Assembly: GCF_030816015.1 (NCBI RefSeq)
Contig: NZ_JAUSXN010000001.1
Span: forward strand, 1,550,001-1,614,000
Length of the DNA stretch: 64,000 bases
Origin: Pedobacter sp. W3I1
Lineage (GTDB): Bacteria > Bacteroidota > Bacteroidia > Sphingobacteriales > Sphingobacteriaceae
Direction of reading: 5' to 3'
Part shown: positions 10,684 through 18,879 of the stretch, piece by piece
How the letters are laid out: each line of letters opens with the position of its first letter
Numbering within the stretch: the first letter of the stretch is position 1
The notes under the pieces: generated by a model
What the model was told of the DNA's origin: nothing
Seen by the model: the letters and a program-made list of their open reading frames with translations, nothing else
The model's database searches: none
Translations under genes and position numbers: made by a program

Positions 10684-11153
10684 TGCTGTAATATGGCAAG
10701 TCCTTCTTCGTTGCCCTGCATCGCTGCAAGCTCTGCGGCACGCTGTCCACGGATATCGGTAAGCGAAGGATCTGCACCTTTTTCAAGTAAGAGTTTCAGC
10801 AGATCGTTCCTTCCGAACATGGCTGCAAACATCAGGGCAGTTCCTCCGTTTCCATGTTGAAGATCTAATTTTGCACCCCTGGCTATAAGTAGTGCTGCAA
10901 TTGGAAGGTAGCCCTTAAAGCAAACGCCCATCAGTGCCGTGTTGCCGCCAAAATCTGCGGCATCTATATCAGCTCCTGCATCCAGGAGTATCTCTGCACT
11001 TGATAAACGGTTATTATAACAGGCGATGATTAACGGGGTATATCCTTTTTCATCTCTGAAATTAATGTTGGCTCCCCTTCTGATAAGCTCTTTTAATACT
11101 TCGGTTTCTCCCTGTCTTGCTGCAGGTATAATCAATAGGTCTAAATTTTCCAT
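10680..11153 (-). CDS. Ankyrin-repeat protein
   Basis: The 157 residues form four to five ankyrin repeats with little else. Repeat marks include GANINFRDEKGYTPLIIAC, AGADIDAADFGGNTALMGVC, RGAKLDLQHGNGGTALMFAA and KGADPSLTDIRGQRAAELAA, each with the G-x-TPL or TAL helix start. Such proteins mediate protein-protein contact; partners cannot be told from sequence. There is no signal peptide or membrane helix, so it is cytoplasmic. In pseudomonads small ankyrin proteins (AnkB) accompany catalases, and a catalase lies 4 kb away here, but that link is only suggestive. Confidence 0.88.
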   Translation of the reverse strand: MENLDLLIIPAARQGETEVLKELIRRGANINFRDEKGYTPLIIACYNNRLSSAEILLDAGADIDAADFGGNTALMGVCFKGYLPIAALLIARGAKLDLQHGNGGTALMFAAMFGRNDLLKLLLEKGADPSLTDIRGQRAAELAAMQGNEEGLAILQH

Positions 11154-11251
11154 GTAAATAAAACCGTACTTATAGAGAAAAGGTTTGCCGCTTAAAGTTA
11201 AAGTCGATTTTATTTTGTTCGCTGCTCCGGTAATTGGCTAATATGGATATG

Positions 11252-11719
11252 CTAATCGGACTTATCCCTGTTCATCCGCTTTTTGCCTGATGATTTTTCG
11301 CTGGAAAGTTTTTCTGCGGAATCAATAGAATGCGACACGTATATATTTTCATCTTTTTCTGCCGCATCAGAGAGTTTTTGATAAAATTTGTGTAGCACAT
11401 CAAGTTCAGCCTCTGAAAGATCTTCGATATCTACCATGCGGTTACTGGCATGCCGGCTCGCTGCCAACAGTTCGTTAAGCTTCAATTGTATTGCCTTCGA
11501 ATCTTTGTTCTGTGTTTTCTGGATTAGAAATACCATTAAAAAAGTAATAATGGTCGTCCCTGTATTGATAACCAGTTGCCAGGTATCAGAATAGTTGAAT
11601 ATAGGACCACTTATGCCCCAGATAATAATAACGCCTAAAGCCATGGTAAAAGCCCAGGCACTTCCTGTCCAATAAGTTATTTTATCGGATATACGCTCAA
11701 AAAAGTTTTGCTTATTCAT
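11252..11719 (-). CDS. Low-affinity iron permease family membrane protein
   Basis: This resembles the bacterial short members of the low-affinity iron permease family (Pfam Iron_permease, related to yeast Fet4). The N-terminus FFERISDKITYWTGSAWAF, two membrane helices around residues 20-38 and 46-65 (ending FLMVFLIQKTQNKDSKAIQLKLNELL) and the conserved cytoplasmic part NRMVDIEDLSEAELDVL match. At 155 residues it is the typical bacterial size. Iron transport by such short forms is unproven. It stands alone, about 100 bases from the ankyrin gene on the same strand. Confidence 0.82.
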   Translation of the reverse strand: MNKQNFFERISDKITYWTGSAWAFTMALGVIIIWGISGPIFNYSDTWQLVINTGTTIITFLMVFLIQKTQNKDSKAIQLKLNELLAASRHASNRMVDIEDLSEAELDVLHKFYQKLSDAAEKDENIYVSHSIDSAEKLSSEKSSGKKRMNRDKSD

Positions 11720-11812
11720 GATAAATTTTTAAAGCTATATACAAGGCTAACCTCATTTGGTTTTAATTTATATCAAAACATTGATTGAACGGCGCTTCAT
11801 GGAAAGATAAAG

Positions 11813-11854
11813 CAATAAAAATGCCCCCAGAAAGTGTCTAACTTTTTGGGGGCA
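11813..11854 (-). terminator. Terminator of the first YciE-like gene
   Basis: On the minus strand a TGCCCCC/GGGGGCA stem extended by AAAGT/ACTTT is followed by a T-rich stretch. It lies 24 bases after the stop of the gene at 11878-12435. Confidence 0.8.
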
Positions 11855-11877
11855 TAAAAAAGGAGTCTTTTTTATGA

Positions 11878-12435
11878 TTATTCTGTTACCGCCTCTGAAT
11901 TGACAGCGTTAACGGCTATTTCGGTCAGGGCTACATCTGTCGCCTTTTCATTTTCGAGCGTTTGCGTAAGTAGTTCTGCCACATCATCATGGCCAATATT
12001 CTGTGCAAATACCCTTAAAGTTCCGTAGGTTGCAATTTCATAGTGCTCAACCTTTTGAGCAGCCAGAATAAGCCCTGCATCGCGGATCATGGTGCCTTTA
12101 TCAGTATCAGCGATAATTCCGTTGGCCTCTTCAACTAAACCGGCCATGGCATCACATTTTTTTGCAGTGGCTTTTTCTCCTAAAAGGCTAAATACCTCTT
12201 CAAGGGTGTTGATATGTTGCTCGGTTTCCTGGGTATGCTTTTCAAAAGCTGCTGCCAGTTCAGGGCTTGTAGCAGCCTTCTTCATTTTTGGAAGTGCCTT
12301 TGCAAGGTGTTTCTCTGCCCAATAAATATCCTTTAACTCATCAATAAAAAAATCGTGGAACTCTGAATTCTCAATTTTTCCTGTTTTCCCCATAGGTTTT
12401 GAGGTTTTCTTTGCTGTTGTTTTTGTAGTTGCCAT
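11878..12435 (-). CDS. YciE/DUF892 ferritin-like protein (copy 1)
   Basis: This 185-residue member of the YciE/YciF family (DUF892) has a ferritin-like four-helix bundle. After a Lys/Thr-rich, probably disordered N-terminus of about 25 residues comes FFIDELKDIYWAEKHLAKALPKM, then HTQETEQHINTLEEVF, GLILAAQKVEHYEIATYGTL and ENEKATDVALTEIA. The Glu and His residues of the helices could bind two metal ions. These proteins are stress-induced in enterics; their reaction is unproven. The second copy at 14733-15287 is clearly paralogous. A strong terminator follows. Confidence 0.9.
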   Translation of the reverse strand: MATTKTTAKKTSKPMGKTGKIENSEFHDFFIDELKDIYWAEKHLAKALPKMKKAATSPELAAAFEKHTQETEQHINTLEEVFSLLGEKATAKKCDAMAGLVEEANGIIADTDKGTMIRDAGLILAAQKVEHYEIATYGTLRVFAQNIGHDDVAELLTQTLENEKATDVALTEIAVNAVNSEAVTE

Positions 12436-12501
12436 AATTATATTTTTAATCGGTTATTTATTATAGAACAGGTTAAAATTGTGATGGTTTTGAGTTTTTT
12501 A

Positions 12502-13296
12502 TTATATCATCCCGATATCAAGTGACCTGATCAGTATTTCTTTCTGATTGAACTGTTTTTCAAGACTGGTTTTAAGTTTCTGCCAAAATTTTTGGTCAAA
12601 AATTGGTACCATCACCTCAAACACCATCATTTTGTCTTTCTCTAATTGCCCTTTTTCCCTCCATTTGCCCGATACCGGGTTCTGGGCATAGATACTCAGC
12701 CCACCGAAATTTTTGATCAGCTTTTGCTCCAGCGCTTTTAGCTTTTTATCTGCAGATGGCGAATTTATTAAAGGCAAAAACAACTGAATGAGTTTTTGTT
12801 TGTCATTGTTGTTTCTACGGCCTTTGTCAATAAGTTTAAGTGCCAGATCGGTATTGATATGCCCCTGGACTTTAAAAGATTTTCCTGCCAGCAGATTATA
12901 GCTGATGAAAAACTGCTCAATTTCCTTCAATAGTTTTTCTGGTATATCCTTTAATGAATTTACCTTCGCATAAGTCAGGCTTATTTCTGGAACAGCAATA
13001 AAACGATCGTTACGCGTTATTTTTCCATCTTTCTCCCGCTGTTTGGCCTTTATTCCACCAATGATCCGACAATCGACCACACAGCCTGTGAAGGTGTTGA
13101 GTTCAGAGATCAGCATTACATCAAGCGGATCGCCATCATCTCCGACGGTGCCCGGGAGAAAACCAAAATCAAATGGAAAGACCATGCCTGCCGGCATCAG
13201 TTTGTTCAGTAAAAAGCTGCCGCTTTTGGGCTCATAATCGAATTTTTGGCGGGAGCCTTTTGGTGTCTCGATAATTACCTGTGTATATCTGCTCAT
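12502..13296 (-). CDS. Divergent inorganic pyrophosphatase-like protein
   Basis: The N-terminal 150 residues match family I inorganic pyrophosphatases, with the IETPKGSRQKFDYE opening and the signature DDGDPLDVMLI that supplies three metal-binding aspartates. Several other usual positions differ: the two active-site tyrosines of FxYGF-like strands appear as Phe (FPFDFGFLPG), and the usual MxDExxxDxK stretch is replaced by KQREKDGKITRNDR. A C-terminal part of about 100 residues (from LALKLIDKGRRNNND) is not in standard enzymes of about 175 residues. I infer a paralog of the housekeeping enzyme, perhaps with altered activity. The ATG at 13296 is preferred over the GTG before it. Confidence 0.75.
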   Translation of the reverse strand: MSRYTQVIIETPKGSRQKFDYEPKSGSFLLNKLMPAGMVFPFDFGFLPGTVGDDGDPLDVMLISELNTFTGCVVDCRIIGGIKAKQREKDGKITRNDRFIAVPEISLTYAKVNSLKDIPEKLLKEIEQFFISYNLLAGKSFKVQGHINTDLALKLIDKGRRNNNDKQKLIQLFLPLINSPSADKKLKALEQKLIKNFGGLSIYAQNPVSGKWREKGQLEKDKMMVFEVMVPIFDQKFWQKLKTSLEKQFNQKEILIRSLDIGMI

Positions 13297-13335
13297 CACA
13301 ATAAGCTTTTAATGTTATTATTTTGATCATCAGTT

Positions 13336-14013
13336 TTATTTCCCTGTTTCCATATGGGGTGCATCAACAGGTTTTGATTCAGGCGAACCCTTCTGCCTTA
13401 AAAAAATCGTCAGTATTACAATAGCGGCAACAGACAAGAATTCGCTCTGCCAGTTTTGAAAGGTTTCAAACCAGAAGTTGGCCTGCCCCAGGTATGCGCC
13501 CATGGTATCTGTAGGCTCTCCTTTTAGTACCTGTTCCATGTTGTGGTCTTGCCAGCTGCCATAAAAATGGAGGTACCAGCTTAGCAAAAAAAGTATGCTG
13601 AAAACAATAGAAAGTGAATTTGAATATAGTTTTAAGATCCATCCGCCCTGGCGTACTGCCCATGGTGCATCTTTCGAGGGTACGGGTTCCCGGTCTACTT
13701 CTTCCTCCTCATCAAGTTTTTTTGATTCAGCAGAACCAATCTGACGTAATTTTACGGTCAACAATACATAAAGCACCATCTGTAAAAATTCACTTTCGAA
13801 ATTTTCAAAGGTTGCGGAGATAAAATGACCTGTCTGCAGATAAGTGCCAAAATCAAGATCGGGTGCTCCATGTTCGTTCAGTTGGTTGTTGTGTTCATTC
13901 CAGCCAGTAAGGGCCTGCGCCAAAAGGGTAAGGATAAAAAGGCTGATAAAGACAACAGATAACCCATTTTTATATAACCAGGTCTTTTTGGGGAATACTT
14001 TTTTTGCTTTCAT
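13336..14013 (-). CDS. DUF6766-type membrane protein with internal duplication
   Basis: This 225-residue protein consists of two similar halves. Each has a membrane helix (LSVVFISLFILTLLAQALTGW; LSIVFSILFLLSWYLHFYGSW), a polar loop with HN, a FENFESEF or FQNWQSEF motif, a second helix, and LRQxGSxESK. Four membrane helices are therefore expected. It resembles DUF6766 proteins, found in stress-related islands of many Proteobacteria and Bacteroidota, of unknown role. It sits between the pyrophosphatase-like and CinA genes, all on the minus strand with short gaps (39 and 15 bases), so these three probably form one operon. Confidence 0.8.
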   Translation of the reverse strand: MKAKKVFPKKTWLYKNGLSVVFISLFILTLLAQALTGWNEHNNQLNEHGAPDLDFGTYLQTGHFISATFENFESEFLQMVLYVLLTVKLRQIGSAESKKLDEEEEVDREPVPSKDAPWAVRQGGWILKLYSNSLSIVFSILFLLSWYLHFYGSWQDHNMEQVLKGEPTDTMGAYLGQANFWFETFQNWQSEFLSVAAIVILTIFLRQKGSPESKPVDAPHMETGK

Positions 14014-14028
14014 AATACAGCTATTAAT

Positions 14029-14514
14029 TTAGATGGAACCGAGATAATCTATCAGCATCGCTGCACAGGCCTCTATGGTTGCTGAAACAATTTCCTCCGG
14101 TTCTCCGGTAAAATTAAACCTTTGCGAAAAGGCCAGCTCACTTTGGTGGCTAGCATAAATAAACATGGTACCTACAGGTTTTTCTTTGGTTTCGCTTCCG
14201 CCCGGAGTGGTAAGCCCGGTAATCCCGATATGGATGTCTGCGGGGATCAATCGTGCCAGCCCAAGGCTGATCGCCCGGGTTACCTCCATTGATTCGGGTG
14301 TATAGGTTTCAATAAGCGCATGATCAACCTGTAAAAGATCTTCCTTTAAGCAGGCATCATAACAGGCGATACCGCCTTTAAGAAATTTCCCTGCATTATC
14401 AATCATCGAAAATTCTGCTGAAAGCCGGCCGGCAGTGGCACTTTCGGCAAAGGCAATTGTTAAATTTTTATTAATGAGCATTTTGCCCACAATATCCATA
14501 TTGTCGCTTTTCAT
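14029..14514 (-). CDS. CinA C-terminal domain protein (NMN amidohydrolase, PncC-like)
   Basis: This stand-alone CinA C-terminal domain (161 residues) resembles PncC, which deamidates nicotinamide mononucleotide to recycle pyridine nucleotides. Visible marks are LTIAFAESATAGRLSAEFS with the catalytic-type Ser, GGIACYDACLKEDLL, the VTRAISLGLARL helix and IHIGITGLTTPGGSETKEKPVGTMFI. The canonical segment reads AESxTGG; here it is AESATAG, a small change. It heads the probable operon with DUF6766 and the pyrophosphatase-like gene. CinA-domain proteins recur in stress islands next to catalase and trehalose genes. Confidence 0.8.
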   Translation of the reverse strand: MKSDNMDIVGKMLINKNLTIAFAESATAGRLSAEFSMIDNAGKFLKGGIACYDACLKEDLLQVDHALIETYTPESMEVTRAISLGLARLIPADIHIGITGLTTPGGSETKEKPVGTMFIYASHQSELAFSQRFNFTGEPEEIVSATIEACAAMLIDYLGSI

Positions 14515-14732
14515 ATTAAGATCTGGCTAGTGGCCCATCACATTATCTGATTAGGGGCTTGTCGCCTAAATAACATCCTATTTTGGCAAATGGTTTTAAA
14601 GTGAATTTTGTAACAGGTAGCTATTATCATCCCTTATTAAAACACGAATAAATTTCGGAAACTAAATAGCGAAATAAAGGGTTTAATAAAGGATGGTTAA
14701 CGATGAAACATCTTACACTTAAAAAATATACC

Positions 14733-15287
14733 ATGAAAAAACAGGACAGTGGCAGTAAACCAAAACTGAGTGCCAAAGCCACGGTAGTGGCTTCTTCGGC
14801 CTTGAAAGAGCTTTTTACAGACGGAATCCGTGATCTTTATTGGGCCGAGAACCACTTGGTTAAAAATTTACCTAAAATGATTTCCAGCGCAACAGCTCCA
14901 GCGCTTAAAGGGGCGATTGAATCACATCTTACTGAAACCACGGGGCATGTAACCAGGCTTGAACAGGTTTTTGATCTCCTCGGCGAAAAAGCCATAGCGA
15001 AAAAATGTGATGCGATGGAAGGATTGGGTAAGGAGGGTGAAAGTATTATCGAAGAAACACAGGCCGGAACAGCAACACGTGATGTGGGCATTATACTGGC
15101 CTGCCAAAAGGTAGAACACTATGAAATTGCTTCTTATAATGGACTTTTTCAATTGGCAACAACATTGGGTTTAACAGAAATTGCAGACTTACTTGAACAA
15201 ACACTTGCTGAAGAAAAACTTGCCGATATAAAGCTTACCGATATTGCGGAGAGTGAGATTAATTATAAAGCAGCTGAGGAGGCTTAA
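14733..15287 (+). CDS. YciE/DUF892 ferritin-like protein (copy 2)
   Basis: A paralog of the gene at 11878, with the same four-helix pattern: LFTDGIRDLYWAENHLVKNLPKM, HLTETTGHVTRLEQVF, GIILACQKVEHYEIASYNGLF and AEEKLADIKLTDIAES. The frame opens at 14703, but the ATG at 14733 (MKKQDSGSKPK) gives an N-terminal tail of the same length and style as copy 1 and is preferred. The gene is followed after 14 bases by the large catalase, so the two are almost certainly co-transcribed. That pairing supports a role in handling oxidative stress or iron, though the reaction is not known. Confidence 0.9.
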   Translation: MKKQDSGSKPKLSAKATVVASSALKELFTDGIRDLYWAENHLVKNLPKMISSATAPALKGAIESHLTETTGHVTRLEQVFDLLGEKAIAKKCDAMEGLGKEGESIIEETQAGTATRDVGIILACQKVEHYEIASYNGLFQLATTLGLTEIADLLEQTLAEEKLADIKLTDIAESEINYKAAEEA

Positions 15288-15301
15288 AAAAGGAGACAAA
15301 A

Positions 15302-17494
15302 ATGGCAAAAAAAACAACAGTAAAAGATACCGGTCCGATAAAACAAGATAATGATAAGACAGCAAAACTTGAGGCCTTTGTTGCAGATTCTACCGGTAAA
15401 AAACTCACCACTAATCATGGAGTCAAAATAAACGACGATCAGAATTCGCTTAAGGCGGGCGATCGTGGTGCAACATTATTAGAAGATTTTATATTACGGG
15501 AAAAAATTACCCATTTCGACCATGAGCGGATACCCGAGCGTATTGTACATGCCAGAGGATCCGGAGCACATGGGGTGTTTAAGGTATATGAAGATATGTC
15601 TTCCATTACCAGGGCAGCATTCCTTTGCGATCCGGGCGCAGAAACGCCTGTTTTTGTTCGGTTTTCAACTGTAGCAGGATCAAGAGGTTCTACTGATCTT
15701 GCTCGTGATGTTCGTGGTTTTGCGGTAAAGTTTTATACTCAGGAAGGTAATTTTGACCTCGTAGGCAACAATATGCCCGTCTTTTTTATTCAGGATGCGG
15801 TTAAATTCCCTGATTTAGTGCACGCAGTAAAGCCCGAGCCAGACAATGAAATTCCCCAGGCTGCATCTGCGCATGATACTTTTTGGGATTTCATTTCCCA
15901 TATGCCCGAATCTGCACACATGATTATGTGGCTGATGAGTGACAGGGCCATTCCAAGAAGTTACAGGATGATGGAAGGTTTCGGGGTACATACCTTCCGC
16001 TTTGTTAATGCGTCGGGAGTGGCCAGTTTTGTAAAATTCCACTGGAAACCATTGCTAGGCGTACATTCGGTGGCATGGGATGAGGCGCAGAATATTTCTG
16101 GAAAAGATCCCGACTTTCATAGAAGGGATCTTTGGGATGCGATAGAAGCGGGCGCTTTTCCAGAGTGGGAACTTGGTGTTCAAATTGTTCCGGAGGAAGA
16201 CGAATTTAAGTTTGGCTTCGACTTATTGGATCCGACCAAAATTATCCCCGAAGAGCTGGTTCCCGTGCAACGCATTGGAAAAATGACTTTAAACCGCAAT
16301 CCCGATAATTTTTTTGCAGAAACTGAACAGGTTGCCTTTCATGTTGGGCATGTTGTTCCGGGAATAGATTTTACTAACGACCCACTTTTACAGGGAAGGC
16401 TGTTTTCTTATACTGATACGCAGCTGATCAGGCTGGGCGGACCAAATTTTCATGAGATTCCGATTAACAGACCGGTTGTGCCTGTAAACAATAATCAGCG
16501 CGATGGCTATATGCGCCAAACCATAAACCGCGGGAAGACCAGTTATGGTCCTAATGGAATAGCTGCGAACGATCCACAACAGGTTACAGCAGCAGATGGC
16601 GGTTTTGTAAGTTATAACGAACGTATTGATGCCAGGAAGATCCGTGCAAGAAGCAGGAGTTTTTTCGATCACTTTTCACAGGCGAGGTTATTTCTTAACA
16701 GTCAGTCTGAGGCCGAAAAAAATCACCTTATAGATGCCTTTAGCTTTGAATTGGGCAAGGTAAAAATGGTCGCAGTAAGAGAGCGCATGCTTGGGCTGCT
16801 TAACCATGTTGACAAAGGGCTTGCTGCGGCTGTTGCCTATGCCCTTGGGCTTCACGTTCCCCTTATTCCTTTGGAAGAACTTAATGGCAGTGTGCCGGCG
16901 GACGCTGATCCTGCTGATTATAGCCCCGAACAGAAAGAAGGTGAACTTACAAAATCGGAGGCATTAAGTATGGCCGGAACGGTTAAGGATACCATTGCTA
17001 CCAGAAAGATAGCCATCCTTGCCGCAGATGGCGTGGATGGTAAATCGCTTAGTAAGGTGAAGGATACACTTGTTGCCCAAGGTGCAATTGTGCATATTAT
17101 AGCGCCAAAGCTGGGCACTATCCTTTCACAGGAAGATCAGCAGATCGAAGTAGATGAGAGCTTCCTCACAGCTGCTTCGGTACTTTATGATGCCGTTTAT
17201 CTTCCAGGAGGAACGAATAGCTCTGCTACATTAGAAGCTGAGGCCAATGCGGTACATTTCCTGAACGAGGCTTTTAAGCACTGTAAGGCAATAGCTGCCG
17301 ATGCATCAGCAATACAGGTTTTGGAGGCTACGTATTTCTATAAAAAACTTCCAGACGAATATTCGCAGGAGACTGTGTTGCGCGAGGGGGTACTAGTTTC
17401 AGAAAATCTTTCTTCATTAGTGGAGCTTTTTATCAGGATGATTGCCCGGCATAGATTTTGGGATAGAGAGGTGCCAAGAAAAATTCCGGCATAG
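15302..17494 (+). CDS. katE: Large-subunit catalase, HPII type
   Basis: This 730-residue clade 2 catalase breaks down hydrogen peroxide. The heme-pocket histidine lies in IVHARGSGAHGVFKVYE near residue 80-85. The substrate Asn region is DLVGNNMPVFFIQD near 150, and the proximal Tyr is in GRLFSYTDTQLIRLGG near 365. The last 150 residues (KIAILAADGVDGKSLSKV onward) form the DJ-1/PfpI-like domain found only in large catalases such as E. coli KatE. It is preceded by a YciE-like gene at 14 bases and followed by a clear terminator. No signal peptide is present, so it is cytoplasmic. Confidence 0.96.
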   Translation: MAKKTTVKDTGPIKQDNDKTAKLEAFVADSTGKKLTTNHGVKINDDQNSLKAGDRGATLLEDFILREKITHFDHERIPERIVHARGSGAHGVFKVYEDMSSITRAAFLCDPGAETPVFVRFSTVAGSRGSTDLARDVRGFAVKFYTQEGNFDLVGNNMPVFFIQDAVKFPDLVHAVKPEPDNEIPQAASAHDTFWDFISHMPESAHMIMWLMSDRAIPRSYRMMEGFGVHTFRFVNASGVASFVKFHWKPLLGVHSVAWDEAQNISGKDPDFHRRDLWDAIEAGAFPEWELGVQIVPEEDEFKFGFDLLDPTKIIPEELVPVQRIGKMTLNRNPDNFFAETEQVAFHVGHVVPGIDFTNDPLLQGRLFSYTDTQLIRLGGPNFHEIPINRPVVPVNNNQRDGYMRQTINRGKTSYGPNGIAANDPQQVTAADGGFVSYNERIDARKIRARSRSFFDHFSQARLFLNSQSEAEKNHLIDAFSFELGKVKMVAVRERMLGLLNHVDKGLAAAVAYALGLHVPLIPLEELNGSVPADADPADYSPEQKEGELTKSEALSMAGTVKDTIATRKIAILAADGVDGKSLSKVKDTLVAQGAIVHIIAPKLGTILSQEDQQIEVDESFLTAASVLYDAVYLPGGTNSSATLEAEANAVHFLNEAFKHCKAIAADASAIQVLEATYFYKKLPDEYSQETVLREGVLVSENLSSLVELFIRMIARHRFWDREVPRKIPA

Positions 17495-17539
17495 AAACTC
17501 CGTTAAATTTTTAGAATAACATTGATTTAAAAATCATTT

Positions 17540-17571
17540 CAGCCAGGTCAGTCAGCCTGGCTGTTTTTTTT
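17540..17571 (+). terminator. Terminator after katE
   Basis: The arms CAGCCAGG and CCTGGCTG, with an eight-base loop, are followed by eight T. It closes the yciE-like/katE unit 45 bases after the catalase stop. Confidence 0.92.
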
Positions 17572-17691
17572 AATAAAATCAAACCGACAAAGGTTCTAGC
17601 TTGTTTGATAATGAAGAGAGGTTTTCCGGACAAAAGAAGTTCTGTCCGGGGATTAACTTATAGCGTATCATTTGTTCTTAAATTATTGGAC

Positions 17692-18585
17692 ATGGAAAAT
17701 TATAATAACACTGAAGATCCGAAAGAAAAATATCCAAAACCTGCATTTCCAACCCAGGACCAAGATCCCCCTGGTACCGAATCTGAATTAATTCCGAAAG
17801 CAGATCATGGAGAACTATCGTATAAAGGCAGCGGAAAACTGGCTGGAAAGAAAGCTGTTATTACGGGCGGCGACTCTGGAATAGGACGTGCTGTAGCCAT
17901 TGCTTTTGCAAGAGAGGGTGCAGATGTGCTGATCAGTTATTTAAATGAAACCGAAGATGATGATGCAAAGGAAACGGCCCATTGGGTAAACGAGGCAGGA
18001 AGAAAAGTAGTAACCCTGTCAGGAGACATCAGAAACCAGGAGCATTGTCAGAAAATTATCGATACAGCGGTTAGCGAACTAGGAGGCCTGGATATTCTGG
18101 TTAATAATGCTGCTTTCCAAATGGCCCGAAAAGGCCTGGATGATTTATCACCTGCTGAGTGGGAAAGGACCTTTGATACCAATATTACTGCAATGTTCTA
18201 TTTATGCAAGGCCGCAGAGCCTCATCTCAAGCCTGGTAGCAGCATTATCAATACCACTTCGGTTAATGCCTACTCACCAAGCGAGCAGCTTTTGGCTTAT
18301 GCCACAACCAAAGGCGCCATACAGAATTTTACAGCTAATCTGAGCCAGATATTATTGAAAAATGGTAAGGGGATCAGGGTAAACGCTGTAGCTCCGGGGC
18401 CAATATGGACACCACTGATTCCATCTACAATTCCAGATCATGAAGAATTCGGAAAGCAGTCGCCAATGGGCAGGCCGGGCCAACCCGTAGAGGTAGCCCC
18501 AGCATTTGTGTTCCTGGCCTCTGATGATGCAAGCTACGTTGCTGGCGCCACTATACCCGTTACCGGAGGGATGATTACAATCTAG
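17692..18585 (+). CDS. SDR family oxidoreductase (YhdF-like)
   Basis: A classical short-chain dehydrogenase of 297 residues from the ATG at 17692. The N-terminal tail (EDPKEKYPKPAFPTQDQDPPG) is that of the YhdF/glucose-dehydrogenase-like subgroup. Then come the nucleotide motif TGGDSGIGRAVA, LDILVNNAA, catalytic Ser in IINTTSVNAY and Y-x-x-x-K in YATTKGA. The frame opens 29 codons earlier, but that extension has no homologous character and the internal ATG is preferred. Its substrate is unknown; this subgroup is typical of general-stress regions. The Tat-tagged SDR at 21125 is a close paralog. Confidence 0.9.
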   Translation: MENYNNTEDPKEKYPKPAFPTQDQDPPGTESELIPKADHGELSYKGSGKLAGKKAVITGGDSGIGRAVAIAFAREGADVLISYLNETEDDDAKETAHWVNEAGRKVVTLSGDIRNQEHCQKIIDTAVSELGGLDILVNNAAFQMARKGLDDLSPAEWERTFDTNITAMFYLCKAAEPHLKPGSSIINTTSVNAYSPSEQLLAYATTKGAIQNFTANLSQILLKNGKGIRVNAVAPGPIWTPLIPSTIPDHEEFGKQSPMGRPGQPVEVAPAFVFLASDDASYVAGATIPVTGGMITI

Positions 18586-18637
18586 TAAAACGGCGATTCA
18601 TCCTACCTTTAAATATGATTTTAATAATCTTAAAACT

Positions 18638-18841
18638 ATGGAAAATAAAAAAACAGACATCGAAACAGAGAATGAGGATAAAGTAGGGGTTATCCCGACC
18701 TCGCAGATAAAAGGAAGTGATGCTGACAGTGCTCATCAGGATGAAGATGCTGTTGAGGAATTGGCTAAACAGGCCTCAAAATCTGATTCGGATATTGATG
18801 AGCAAACTGGTAAAAGCAATACCGGCCAAACAGATTCTTAA
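18638..18841 (+). CDS. Small acidic, probably disordered protein
   Basis: A 67-residue hydrophilic protein rich in Asp, Glu, Lys, Ser and Gln (starting MENKKTDIETENEDKVG and ending KSNTGQTDS) with no hydrophobic core. It follows the SDR gene by 52 bases and precedes a second SDR gene by 38 bases, all on the same strand, so the three likely form an operon. The start is backed by an A-rich leader. I do not know its function. Composition resembles that of the small acidic proteins at 5314 and 34187, without clear sequence identity. Confidence 0.6.
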   Translation: MENKKTDIETENEDKVGVIPTSQIKGSDADSAHQDEDAVEELAKQASKSDSDIDEQTGKSNTGQTDS

Positions 18842-18879
18842 TTTTTATAATGGTTTGACTAACATTAAAAATACGTTTT

